Part shown: positions 17,671-26,602 of the stretch, piece by piece
Layout: every line of letters begins with the position of its first letter
How positions within the stretch are numbered: the first letter of the stretch is position 1
Assembly (NCBI GenBank): GCA_000741495.1
Contig: JGZV01000003.1
Coordinates: forward strand, 116,964 to 180,963
Reading direction: 5' to 3'
Origin: Bifidobacterium thermophilum
GTDB taxonomy: Bacteria; Actinomycetota; Actinomycetes; Actinomycetales; Bifidobacteriaceae
DNA length: 64,000 nucleotides
The notes under the pieces: generated by a model
Database searches by the model: none
What the model was told of the DNA's origin: nothing
Seen by the model: only the letters and a program-made list of their open reading frames with translations
Translations under genes and position numbers: made by a program

Positions 17671-19083
17671 TTGACCATCGCCGATTTGCTCCAGGCTGTC
17701 CGTAAACACCTGGTGGCCGCTATCGCCGCATTCATCGTTGTCGTAGGTCTCGTCGCGGCATACACCTTCCTGACCCCGCCGAAGTACACGGCGACGGCCC
17801 AGCTCTTCGCCACCTACGCCGCGCAGAGCGAGACGCAGACCTCGTCCGACATGAATTCGGGTGCGTCCTACCTGTCCACGCAGATCAAGACGTACCCGCA
17901 GCTGGTGAAAACTGAGGCCGTGCTCCGACCCGTCATCAAGGAGCTCGGCCTTGACATGACGACCAGCGAGCTTGCCGCGGAAGTCACCGCGACCAACCCC
18001 AGCAACACCTTCATGGTCGATGTCTCGGTCGAGGACGGTGACGCCGCACGCTCGGCGTCCATCGCGAACAGCGTCGCCGGAAGTCTGTCCAAGCAGGTCA
18101 CATCATCCCTGTACACGGATGAGTCGACGAAATCCCCGATTCAGCTCACCCTTGTCCAGAAGGCATCCACGCCCCAGTCGCCAAGCTCGCCGAAGACCAC
18201 GCTGTACATGGTTGCAGGCGTTGTGCTCGGCATCATCTGCGGTATCGGGATCGCCCTCCTGCTTGACATGCTCAACACCAAGGTCGAGGGCGCATCCGAT
18301 GTGCGTGAGCTGACCCACGCCTCGTCGCTTGGCTCCATTCAACGGTCCAATCTACTTGGGGAATCCCGCCCGGTCGTCATCTCGCAGACCAGCAGCAAGG
18401 AAGCCGAGGAATTCCGCCGCATCCGCACCAATATCGCGTTCCTCGCCCCCAACACTAAGGAACACGGCCACCTGCTGGTGATCTCCTCCACCAGGCCGAG
18501 CGAAGGCAAGACCACGGTCTCGTCGAATATCGCGGCCGCCATCGCCGAAGTCGGCAAGAGCGTCCTGCTTATCGACGCAGACCTGCGCCACCCATCTGTT
18601 GCCAAGAAGCTCGGCATTGAAGGCCAGGTCGGTCTGTCCCACATTCTTTCCGCACAGGCGACCCCGCGCGACGTCGTGCAGAAATACTGGAAGCAGAACC
18701 TCCACGTCCTTCCTGCGGGCAAGCGCCCGGCGAATGCCAGTGTGCTGCTCAACTCCGAAATCATGACCGACATGGTCGATCAGGCGCTCACCCAATACGA
18801 CTACGTGATCATTGATACCGCACCGCTGTCCGTCTCCGACGATGCTGTGGTGTTCGGACGCATGGCCGACGGTATCATCCTTGTCGTCGGCCGTGGGGTC
18901 GCCGACAAGAGGGAGCTCGAGGAGGAAACCACCTCGCTCAAGGAAGCCGAAGTGCCGATTCTCGGCTTCATCCTCAACTATGCGGATGAGAAGAAGCATT
19001 CCGACAAGAATGGCAATTACTACTATTACTATTACGAAGATTCGCACAACGAGCATGGCACCGGTCGTCACGGCAGCAAGTGA
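17671..19083 (+). CDS. Wzz/BY-kinase: polysaccharide chain-length regulator with tyrosine kinase
   Basis: The protein has 470 residues from a TTG start, with GAAAGGA about 11 nt upstream. TM1 is near residues 17-37 and TM2 near 179-200, flanking an extracellular Wzz-like region. The cytoplasmic BY-kinase domain follows: EEFRRIRTNI (the regulatory helix), Walker A SEGKTT near 276, Walker A' VLLIDADLRHP near 299, and Walker B YVIIDTAPLS near 379. The C-terminus carries six consecutive Tyr (450-455), the autophosphorylation cluster that controls polymerisation and export. Fusion of the Wzz and kinase parts in one chain is usual in Actinobacteria and proteobacteria. It is the regulator expected for the adjacent glycan locus. 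No cognate low-molecular-weight phosphatase is in the window. Confidence 0.92.
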   Translation: MTIADLLQAVRKHLVAAIAAFIVVVGLVAAYTFLTPPKYTATAQLFATYAAQSETQTSSDMNSGASYLSTQIKTYPQLVKTEAVLRPVIKELGLDMTTSELAAEVTATNPSNTFMVDVSVEDGDAARSASIANSVAGSLSKQVTSSLYTDESTKSPIQLTLVQKASTPQSPSSPKTTLYMVAGVVLGIICGIGIALLLDMLNTKVEGASDVRELTHASSLGSIQRSNLLGESRPVVISQTSSKEAEEFRRIRTNIAFLAPNTKEHGHLLVISSTRPSEGKTTVSSNIAAAIAEVGKSVLLIDADLRHPSVAKKLGIEGQVGLSHILSAQATPRDVVQKYWKQNLHVLPAGKRPANASVLLNSEIMTDMVDQALTQYDYVIIDTAPLSVSDDAVVFGRMADGIILVVGRGVADKRELEEETTSLKEAEVPILGFILNYADEKKHSDKNGNYYYYYYEDSHNEHGTGRHGSK

Positions 19084-19111
19084 TTGCCGCGCAGGCTGAT
19101 GCGTGAACACC

Positions 19112-19146
19112 AGGGGCGACAGGAGCCATATGCTTCCGCCGCCCCT
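19112..19146 (+). terminator. Weak hairpin after the BY-kinase gene
   Basis: A 7-bp stem (AGGGGCG/CGCCCCT, arms 19112-19118 and 19140-19146) with a partly paired interior lies 30 nt after the stop. No T run follows, so this is a low-confidence terminator. Confidence 0.35.
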
Positions 19147-19263
19147 ATTCGCTTGTATGCGACCGGGCGGTGATTGAGTATGGGGAGTGGCTTACCATAG
19201 ATACATACACCGTACGAAGTACCGCATGACCAGGGACGGAAACGAACAGGAGGAGCGGAACCG

Positions 19264-21250
19264 ATGGCTGGACAGGAACGACAACCCGTGGATAACAATC
19301 TGCTGTTCCCCATCGCCCCGTCATCCGGAGGCGACCCCAGCGCGGCGGACGATGCAGGAACCCAACCCCCCGTCCCATCACCATTGTCGGACGAGCCGGC
19401 AGGGTTGCATGACGCCATTGACATCCCCGCCCCGCCGCAGGCCGCTGATACTGCACTTGAGCAACAAGCCCCGCAGGATACCGCGGATACGGATCAGCCC
19501 GCTACAAATGAGTCCGGTGTCCTACCAGGCGACATCGTCGACACGAACTGGAACATCCCACTTATCACCTTCCCGACGTGGGGCTCGCTCCTCGACAACA
19601 ACGCAGAACAAGACGACAATGCTGGGAACAAAACAGGGCAGCCTACCGATGAGTCCGCAGCGCAGGACAATCAAGTAGCCCCCCCAAGCCGTGTTCACCC
19701 CCTTCGTGCCTTCCGAACCGGAGCCGGACACGCAGGCAGCTTCAACACAAGACACCACCAAATCAAAAACCGAACAATGGCTCAACGCTGCCGCCCAAGA
19801 TCGCGGGATGCACGAGACCCAGCAAATCAACGCCGTTCAACCAGATCCCAGTGCTACAACTGTCACCGGAGTCTCACAGACCGCAAGCGGTACCGGTATT
19901 GCGGAAACCGCCGCGCTGAACAACAGCGCACCAGCTGCGGCTCAGACGCAACCCGTGAGACAGTCTGCCGGACCGGCCCTCTTAACACCTCCCACCCCAA
20001 GCGAGCGCGATCTGCAACACGAGCGGACCGCCAACGCTGAAACAGAAACCATGACGCCGATTTCGTCCGCCGCCGTCGTCGCCGGAACCGCGGCGATTGC
20101 AGCGAACGTGGCAGCACCAGGAGCCGTGAAAACCACAGCTACCCGCACCTTGCACACGACGTCCGAGACACCGACTCCAGCCGATGACGCTGTCGGATCG
20201 TTAAGCAAAGAACTCCGCGAAGAAGACGCGCGTGCCGCCTCCCAGCCCATTCAGCCGGAAGAATCGTATGGCGACAAACGGAACAATGGCGGGCGAGCCA
20301 GAAGCCGAGCCATCGTCACTGTATTCGTCATCATCACCATTGCTGCCGCTGCGGCAGGCTTGTACTATCTCACCGGACTCATCCGCACCAACCGTGACCG
20401 TAGCAGCGCGTACGCAAGCTGCACTCAGGCGTACAGTGCCTACAAAGAAGAATCCGAGACCCTTGCCAAAACGCTGAAAACAAGTAAAGCGCAGCAGAAA
20501 GTCGGTGCCGATCAAGTCGCCGACGTGATGACCGTCGAACACCTCAAAACCGCGGTAGACAAGGCGAAATCCGTCAGCAAGCCCGTCACCTGTTCCACCT
20601 CGATGAGCACCGAAGCCATGCGTAAAGCTGCGGAAACCAACAAGACACTCACCACCGAACTGACCACAGCCAACTCCACCATCAAGGCAGCCGCCAAAGA
20701 AGTCAAAGCAAGCGTCACCGCCAAGCAGAACAACGACTACGATACCGCGGTCAACGCGCTGAAAACCTCCACCAGCGAAGCGACCACCCTAATGACCAAC
20801 AGTGAAGGTGTCGTCGCCGACGACCAGACCCGCACAACCCTGCAATCAGCCATCGATGCGGCAAACGAACTGCTGAAAAAAGACAAGCCCGCTCTCGCGG
20901 ACCTCCAGAAAGCGCAGTCCGACCTGCAAAGCGCCTCCGACGCGGTCAACGACTCGATGGAAACCTACAAAACCCAGCGTGCCGCCGCCGACGCTGCGGC
21001 AGCAGCTTCCGCTGCGCAGGCACAAGTACAAGCACAACAGCAGGCTCAGCAACAACAGTCGCAGCGGCGGTATTCTTATCCGTCGTCTACCCCGAGAACA
21101 GACGGGAACACGACACAGAATGATTCACAAGGCCAACAAGGCGACAATTCAGACAATTCACAGGGGACCCAGACCCCATCAGACGGTAACACCACGTCGG
21201 ACGGGCAGCAGTCCGAATCCCCGAGCCCAAGTGCTTCCGCTACTGAGTGA
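19264..21250 (+). pseudogene. Single-pass membrane protein interrupted by a +1 frameshift at a C7 tract
   Basis: AGGAGG lies 8 nt before the ATG at 19264. The frame reads about 140 acidic, Pro/Asp/Gln-rich residues and then turns Arg-rich and meaningless after the C7 run at 19679-19685. The next frame continues the same composition from about 19686 and runs to 21250. No ribosome site supports a separate start at 19691. Removing one C gives one 661-residue protein: a cytoplasmic low-complexity half, a TM near residues 350-370 (VTVFVIITIAAAAAGLYYL), an external Ala/Lys/Thr-rich helical region, and a Gln/Asn/Ser tail. It may be a real break, a phase-variable OFF state, or a sequencing error. It follows the BY-kinase gene. 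Function unknown. Confidence 0.75.
19679..19685 (+). repeat. C7 tract at the frameshift
   Basis: Seven consecutive C at the exact point where the coding signal moves from one frame to the next. With six C the protein would read through as Val-Ala-Pro-Gln-Ala-Val-Phe-Thr. Confidence 0.75.
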
Positions 21251-21756
21251 AATCTGGTGCTCATCCCGCTACTGACTCGTACACGGGTCACATGTGTTCC
21301 TGCTTACGCAGCAGCATCAGTGAGGAACGGTTCCCCCCGGCCTGCTGGCTCCTCCACGCACACGAAATCGGCATCGAAAACGCTTCGTATGGAAAAGATA
21401 CCGGCGTGATACTCTCTCGTCGGCGTTGAGCGCTGATTGCGTATTGTTGATATTTTGCGGTTTTGAACGCCTCGCTCTGCTGACGATTCTTCACTGGCCC
21501 ATGGTTTCCGTTCCACACCATGTGATTCATCCTGACACATCGCCGCCGTGGAGGGCAGACAAGCGACGGGAAGGAAAAGATACCAAGAGAACAACCGAGC
21601 ACAACGCCCGCATGCGCAACGCACCCGGGTAGGGGAGGAGGAGAGCCTTCCCAGTGGCAGAATTGAGGCTTCAATCGCCGAAATCAGGGTATAGCGGCTT
21701 GGATCCAGACCGATCTTCGGGGAACCGATGACAAATCCCATACGCCCCAACGCAAA
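21251..21756. other. Intergenic stretch with no convincing gene
   Basis: About 500 nt between convergent genes. Open frames exist on both strands, but none has a ribosome site or recognisable protein. A 12-bp direct repeat (GGAAAAGATACC) occurs at 21391-21402 and 21573-21584. No tRNA-like fold was seen. Confidence 0.5.
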
Positions 21757-21786
21757 ACCGGCACCCGGATTGCTCCGGGTGCCGGT
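21757..21786 (-). terminator. Rho-independent terminator of the Rpf-like gene
   Basis: A perfect 13-bp GC-rich stem (21757-21769 with 21774-21786) with the 4-nt loop TTGC. On the minus strand it is followed by TTTTGCG. It lies 27 nt after the stop of the G5/lytic enzyme gene. Confidence 0.85.
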
Positions 21787-21812
21787 CATACAACACTCAA
21801 TGAATCAGCATA

Positions 21813-22823
21813 TCAGTAACTGTGCGCCTTCAGCCAGTGTGCATAAGCACCTTGGACCGACCCGTACCGCGAATTGCAGTATCCCCAGAACCATTTGAGC
21901 TGCGTCTGATAGTTGGTCGCCCAATCAGCGCCGGCGGACGCCATCTTGCCACCGGGAAGCGCTTGAGGCAAGCCATAAGCGCCGGAACTGGCGTTGGTGG
22001 CGTTCACACGCCAGCCGGACTCATGCGTGATGATGTAGACGGTCGCGGTGAAATCAGCTTCGTTCCCGCCATTGGCGATGAGATAATCATGCGCCCACTG
22101 CTGCATCTCACCCACCGGGGTGGTGGTGCCGATATCCGTGTTGGTAGCGGCAGCAGCATTGGAACTGGTCGTCTTGGTGGTGCCCGTGCCGACCAGAATG
22201 ACCTTGTCGACAGGAGCGGTCTTCACATAGGATGCGAACACGTTGGAGGACACCACTTTGCCACCGGCACGCTGCACGAGGCTCGTGGTTTCCATCACGC
22301 CTTCCTTGCCTTCGGTTTCCACCTTTTCGGTGCCCTTCGGCAGGTCGGCGGTTTCCTTACGCACCACGTTGAAGGCGATGGCGTCATCGGAGGTTTCCAA
22401 ATCAGCGCCCGCGCGTTCGATGGTGATGACTGTCGATTCGGTGACTTTCGTGGTCAGGGACGGGGAAACCGTATCCGTCGGTTCAAGCGTGATGTTGCCC
22501 GCTTCAAGCACCGACTTCACATCCGTGAAATCCTTGCCAAGTACGACGCGGGACTTGCCGTTGATCTTGACAGTGATATAGCTGGTATCGGCGTCGGAGC
22601 CCTTAAGGCTGCTGCGCGTGGTCCCACGGGAGACTTCCTGCGCGTTGGTATCAGTCGCCGAATACGCGGTAACAGTGGACTGATGATGCTCTGCCGCGTA
22701 ATAATTGCGTGATACGACACCGGTGCCCGCGAGGATGCCCACTGAGGCGATGACCGCCATGATCCTGATGCGCTGGCGTTTCGTCAACGCTTGGAAAGTG
22801 GACTTCTTACGGTGGTTAGCCAT
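21813..22823 (-). CDS. Rpf/G5-domain cell-wall lytic enzyme
   Basis: The protein has 336 residues, with AAGGAGC 5 nt before the ATG. A basic N-terminus and TM (about 20-40, IMAVIASVGILAGTGVV) export it. Next comes a DUF348-like segment (YITVKINGKSRVVLG) and a G5 domain (about 150-220). The C-terminal domain (about 245-336) contains ITHESGWRVNATN, with the Glu expected as catalytic acid of lysozyme-like transglycosylases, then GAYGLPQALPGGKM. This layout is that of RpfB-like resuscitation factors and bifidobacterial secreted transglycosylases that cleave peptidoglycan. It is transcribed alone, with its own terminator. The enzyme class is sound, but whether it resuscitates dormant cells is unknown. 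Confidence 0.88.
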   Translation of the reverse strand: MANHRKKSTFQALTKRQRIRIMAVIASVGILAGTGVVSRNYYAAEHHQSTVTAYSATDTNAQEVSRGTTRSSLKGSDADTSYITVKINGKSRVVLGKDFTDVKSVLEAGNITLEPTDTVSPSLTTKVTESTVITIERAGADLETSDDAIAFNVVRKETADLPKGTEKVETEGKEGVMETTSLVQRAGGKVVSSNVFASYVKTAPVDKVILVGTGTTKTTSSNAAAATNTDIGTTTPVGEMQQWAHDYLIANGGNEADFTATVYIITHESGWRVNATNASSGAYGLPQALPGGKMASAGADWATNYQTQLKWFWGYCNSRYGSVQGAYAHWLKAHSY

Positions 22824-23121
22824 GTCGCTCCTTGATCGACCTACAGATACCGTGTGACGGGTGGTAAACCGCTACACCCCACGTCGCCGACTGCTCAACA
22901 CTGCCGCCGTCGGGTTGCGCACACAACCTCCATATTACCGCGATGAGATGAAACATCAAATCAGCGTGGGGCATGAAGCGTTGTCCCACGGTATCGGTAT
23001 GTAAGCGCAACCGTTGTGGCACAAAGGCCGGGGAGCGTCCCGCACCATCGCGACGCGCCCGGAAACCCGCTGTGTGATTTCTCTACGCGGGGAACCGGCA
23101 GAACGTTGTCGCCGCAATGCA
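22824..23121. other. Upstream region of the Rpf-like gene, no gene seen
   Basis: About 300 nt between the start of the Rpf-like gene and the terminator of the thioredoxin gene. It should hold the promoter of the Rpf-like gene. I could not place a good -35/-10 pair, and no open frame has support. Confidence 0.4.
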
Positions 23122-23157
23122 AAACCCGCAGTACAGCATAAGCAGTGCCGCGGGTTT
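23122..23157 (-). terminator. Terminator of the thioredoxin gene
   Basis: An 8-bp stem AAACCCGC/GCGGGTTT (23122-23129 with 23150-23157), followed on the minus strand by TTTTGC, lies about 70 nt after the thioredoxin stop. Confidence 0.7.
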
Positions 23158-23224
23158 CAAAACATCGATCATGTCGGCATCCACAGCACGGATACCGGCG
23201 ATATCCAAGAAGAACGAAAACGCC

Positions 23225-23560
23225 TCAGTGCTCCTCGGCCTGATACGCTTTGGCTTGGCCGATCAGGTTCTCCAGATCGGAGGCACGCAAAGCACCCGCC
23301 TGCTTGAAGATCACCTTGCCGCCCTTGACGACCATCAGCGTCGGCACCGCCTGGATTTGCGCGGCAGCCGCCAACTCCTGATTCTGGTCGATATCAACCT
23401 TCGCGAAGGTGATATCGGGATGCGCATTGCTGGCGTTCTCGTATACAGGGCCGAACGCCTTGCACGGGCCGCACCAGGTAGCCCAGAAGTCAACGAACAC
23501 GAGATTGTTGTCGTTGATGGTCTGCTCAAACGTTTGCGTGGTCACTGCGGTGGTTGCCAT
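23225..23560 (-). CDS. trxA: Thioredoxin
   Basis: The protein has 111 residues from the ATG at 23560, with GAGGAGC 6 nt upstream; a longer frame upstream lacks a site and family similarity. The active site WCGPC is in FVDFWATWCGPCKAFGP, and the cis-Pro loop is AVPTLMVVKGG. Normal length for a cytoplasmic thioredoxin that reduces disulfides with thioredoxin reductase, which is not in this window. Transcribed alone, with its own terminator. Confidence 0.95.
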   Translation of the reverse strand: MATTAVTTQTFEQTINDNNLVFVDFWATWCGPCKAFGPVYENASNAHPDITFAKVDIDQNQELAAAAQIQAVPTLMVVKGGKVIFKQAGALRASDLENLIGQAKAYQAEEH

Positions 23561-23734
23561 AATAAGCTCCTCACTTCGCCGTTCCGCCGGTGCGGAACGG
23601 AATCCGGTCTTGCGTGGTGTTCCAAGCATCGCACACCACTGCCGGAAGTCTAGCGCTCTCCGCCCAAAGCCGAACCGAATTTCCGCTTGGAGATACCCGC
23701 CACGCCATTCACAGGGTTGGATAATAATGGAGAC

Positions 23735-24361
23735 ATGCCAGTGTTGAATGACGAAGTGCCAGATGAGGGCGATTACGATGCCAACCGCCGCAGAGGCGAG
23801 TTCGACCATATCACGCCGGAGGATTTCATCCGCGGCTCAGGGCACGGCAACCCGCCCGGATGGCTGGACTCCGGCGAAATCAACCGTATCCGCCGCGAAA
23901 CCCCCATGCCGTACGTCGTGGTTGTGCCGGTGCGTGTCGACGATTTGGGGCGGGTGTCCAGCGTCGGGTCGTTGCTGTGCGTCAGCGAGGATGGTTCGGT
24001 CGAGCGCACGCTGATCGCCGGACGCGTACTGTATCACGAGTCGCTGCGGGAGGCGATCGCCCGCAATATTTCCAAGGATCTGGGCGATATCGCGTTGCCG
24101 GTCCTGCCGCAATCCCTGCAACCGTTCACGGTGGCGGAATTCTTCCCGACCCCCGGCATTTCACCGTTCCACGACCCTCGCCAGCATGCGATCGCCTTAT
24201 GCTACGTGGTGCCTATTCCCGGTGACTGCAAACCGCAGGATGAGACGCTCGATGTGGAATGGTGCGACGTGCATGGCAGTCAGCTGCAAACCTGCATCAA
24301 CCAGATGGCCAACGGGTATGGGGAAATCGTCCGTCGTGCCCTCGCATGGGTGGGCGCGTAA
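23735..24361 (+). CDS. DUF4916 (Nudix-like) protein
   Basis: The protein has 208 residues from the ATG at 23735. TAATAAT ends 6 nt upstream, so the message may be leaderless, although GGAG overlaps the same stretch. The acidic N-terminus is followed by PYVVVVPVRVDDLGRVSS and a helix, EAIARNISKDLG. This occupies the place of a Nudix box but lacks the usual REUXEE acidic residues. That fits DUF4916, an actinobacterial Nudix-fold group without a proven hydrolase activity. It lies just upstream of the alpha/beta hydrolase and nudC genes, 64 nt from the first. Metal-dependent hydrolysis looks unlikely. Confidence 0.75.
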   Translation: MPVLNDEVPDEGDYDANRRRGEFDHITPEDFIRGSGHGNPPGWLDSGEINRIRRETPMPYVVVVPVRVDDLGRVSSVGSLLCVSEDGSVERTLIAGRVLYHESLREAIARNISKDLGDIALPVLPQSLQPFTVAEFFPTPGISPFHDPRQHAIALCYVVPIPGDCKPQDETLDVEWCDVHGSQLQTCINQMANGYGEIVRRALAWVGA

Positions 24362-24425
24362 GCGCACGTTTCACACGAATCGCCCCGAACGTCGTATTGC
24401 ACGTGATTTCAAGGATGGGAGAACG

Positions 24426-25370
24426 ATGACATTCACACCGATGACACCGATGGGCACGCAGACGGCAGGAGACAAGCCCTTGCCGGACACGCCGACCATC
24501 ACCCTGCATAACACCGTGTACCGGGATGGTACTGCTGTGCCGCTGATTTTGGTTCACGCGTTCCCCGTTGACCACCATATGTGGGACACATGCGCGCCCC
24601 TGATCGCGGATATCGCGGACGGCATGGGCCTTGACCGGTTCGCCATATGGGCGCCCGACATGCCCGGAGCCGGTGAAGGGCCGGTTCCCGGCGTCGCGGC
24701 GAGCGGACGACAAGCGCCGGACGGCGCCTACCTTGACGCGTTGGACCTCATGACAGACGCATACGCCGAGCTCGTCACCACCGCCGGATACAACCGCGCG
24801 GTCTGGGCTGGACTATCCATGGGCGGTTACGTGGTGCTGGACATGCAGCGCCGGCACCCGGACATGGTCGCCGGACTCGCCCTGTGCGATACGAAAGCGT
24901 CCGTCGATGATGCTGCCGCACGAGCGAATCGTCTGCGCATCGCCGACCAATGCACGCGCGACCACACCATCAGTCCGGTCATGCATTTCGCCCAGCCGAA
25001 CGAGGGTGATTCCAGCATCAAACGCTCCGACGCGTTCATCAGTCAGATGACTGACTGGATCAACGCCCAGACGCCCGAAGGCGTCGCATGGCGGCAGCGC
25101 ATGGCCGCAGGACGCCCGGATTTGAACGACCAGCTTGAGTCCATCACCGCTCCGGCGGCAGTGATCAGTGGCGAATGCGACCCCTCCAGCCCGCCCAGCC
25201 AGATGCGACCGCTCGCCGAAGCAATGACCCATACGCACGCCGCATTCACCCAAATCCCCGATTGCGGCCATTTCAGCGCGGTCGAACACCCGCATGCCGT
25301 CGCCCAAGCATTGGCGGATCTGATGGCACGCGTACAAGACACCGAACGAACCGAGGATGATCAGCAGTGA
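24426..25370 (+). CDS. Alpha/beta hydrolase
   Basis: The protein has 314 residues from the ATG at 24426, with GGGAG 5 nt before. The fold is read from PLILVHAFPVDHHMWD (oxyanion region), the nucleophile elbow GLSMGG, an acid in SGECDPSSPPS and the base His in PDCGHFSAVEHP, in the expected order. The substrate is not predictable. The frame of a longer upstream version overlaps the DUF4916 gene and has no support. The stop overlaps the GTG of nudC by 4 nt (GTGA), so the two genes are coupled. Confidence 0.88.
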   Translation: MTFTPMTPMGTQTAGDKPLPDTPTITLHNTVYRDGTAVPLILVHAFPVDHHMWDTCAPLIADIADGMGLDRFAIWAPDMPGAGEGPVPGVAASGRQAPDGAYLDALDLMTDAYAELVTTAGYNRAVWAGLSMGGYVVLDMQRRHPDMVAGLALCDTKASVDDAAARANRLRIADQCTRDHTISPVMHFAQPNEGDSSIKRSDAFISQMTDWINAQTPEGVAWRQRMAAGRPDLNDQLESITAPAAVISGECDPSSPPSQMRPLAEAMTHTHAAFTQIPDCGHFSAVEHPHAVAQALADLMARVQDTERTEDDQQ

Positions 25371-26476
25371 GCGTGTTTTCCCCTCTCGCCTTGACCCAAA
25401 CCCTGCCATTCCTGCCCTTGGCGCAAGGAGACATCGATTATCAGGTGGAACGGCGGGAAGATCCCGACCTGTTCGCATCCGTGCTCACTGCACCGCAAAC
25501 CACGGTCATGTTGGTCGACGGCGGCCGCATCGCCGTTCCTAAAGGCCAAGGCGCACTCACCGAATACGAGAACGTCGCCCTGCGCCTGGCCACTCTGCCC
25601 GGCGCCTACGTGCTGCCGGAACTGGCAACCCATCCGCAGGTCGTACCGATGTTCCTCGGCTCCTACGGTGGTGCTCGTGACGAACAGGTCGTCGCCATTG
25701 ATGTGACCAGACTGCCGGCCGCCACCGGAACCGCCAGTAGCGGCGTGTCGGATTCAGCATTCGAAGGCGCCGATGACGCGTTCGGCGCCACCAGCGGATC
25801 GGGAGCCTCCCGCCGCCCGCACGCCGCCGCATCATTGCTGCAACAAGCACGGGAACGGTTCGACTGGGTGGATTTGCGCGGATTCGCGCCACACGCCTCA
25901 TCACGCGAAGCGGGACAAGCCACCACTGCGGCGACACTCAGCGTCTGGCATATGCGCCAACGCCACTGCCCGACCTGCGGTGCGCCAGTCACCGCCGCCA
26001 TGGGCGGATGGGCCCAACGCTGCACCAACGAGGACGACGGACACCGTCTGCTCTTCCCGCGCATCGAACCGGCCGTCATCGTTTCCGTCGTCGACGCACA
26101 AGACCGGCTCCTGCTGCAACACAACAACGCCTGGCAAACCACGACCATGTACTCGGTATCCGCAGGATTCGTCGAAGCTGGGGAAAACCTCGAACACGCG
26201 TGCCGCAGGGAAACCCGTGAAGAAACCGGCATCGAACTGGGCGAAGTCAGATACTTGGGGTCCCAGCCGTGGCCATTTCCCGCCTCCCTCATGGTCGCGT
26301 TCAAGGCACGCGCCTTAAGCACGGACATCCGCGTGGATGGCGAAGAAACCGGAGACGCACGATGGTTCACACGCGACGAATACACGCAGGCACTCGCCTC
26401 CGGTCGCGTCACACCCCCGGTCAAAGCCGCCATCGCACGATACATGATCGAGGAATGGTACGGTCACGAACTGTGA
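25367..26476 (+). CDS. nudC: NADH pyrophosphatase (NudC family)
   Basis: The protein has 369 residues starting at a GTG overlapping the previous stop. An N-terminal NudC-like domain is interrupted by a Ser/Gly/Ala-rich insert (about 120-150). A zinc-ribbon segment HCPTCG with a third Cys at AQRC follows, then the Nudix box GFVEAGENLEHACRRETREE and the NudC hallmark SQPWPFP, which marks NAD(H)-specific members. It hydrolyses NADH to NMNH and AMP, and in other bacteria removes NAD caps from RNA. Length is slightly above E. coli NudC because of the insert. A fourth Cys is not obvious. Confidence 0.92.
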   Translation: MSVFSPLALTQTLPFLPLAQGDIDYQVERREDPDLFASVLTAPQTTVMLVDGGRIAVPKGQGALTEYENVALRLATLPGAYVLPELATHPQVVPMFLGSYGGARDEQVVAIDVTRLPAATGTASSGVSDSAFEGADDAFGATSGSGASRRPHAAASLLQQARERFDWVDLRGFAPHASSREAGQATTAATLSVWHMRQRHCPTCGAPVTAAMGGWAQRCTNEDDGHRLLFPRIEPAVIVSVVDAQDRLLLQHNNAWQTTTMYSVSAGFVEAGENLEHACRRETREETGIELGEVRYLGSQPWPFPASLMVAFKARALSTDIRVDGEETGDARWFTRDEYTQALASGRVTPPVKAAIARYMIEEWYGHEL

Positions 26477-26565
26477 GCCGGTGCCCGATTTCGGCGAATC
26501 CGACAGCAATGTGATATCGACCACGTACGGGGGGTGGAAGTGCCGCGATGGTCATATGATGCGGC

Positions 26566-26571
26566 TAAAAT
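26566..26571 (+). promoter_or_regulatory. -10 element TAAAAT upstream of the L,D-transpeptidase gene
   Basis: TAAAAT at 26566-26571 (and an alternative TATGAT at 26555-26560) lies about 31 nt before the GTG at 26603, which has AGGAAGG in front. No clear -35. Confidence 0.4.
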
Positions 26572-26602
26572 CAGGCGGGAGCAAAAAGAGGAAGGCAACA
26601 AC

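Noticed and set aside
21288..21789. Two overlapping minus-strand frames of 128 and 161 codons in the intergenic region
   Set aside because: No ribosome site, mixed composition without a recognisable domain, and one runs through the terminator hairpin.
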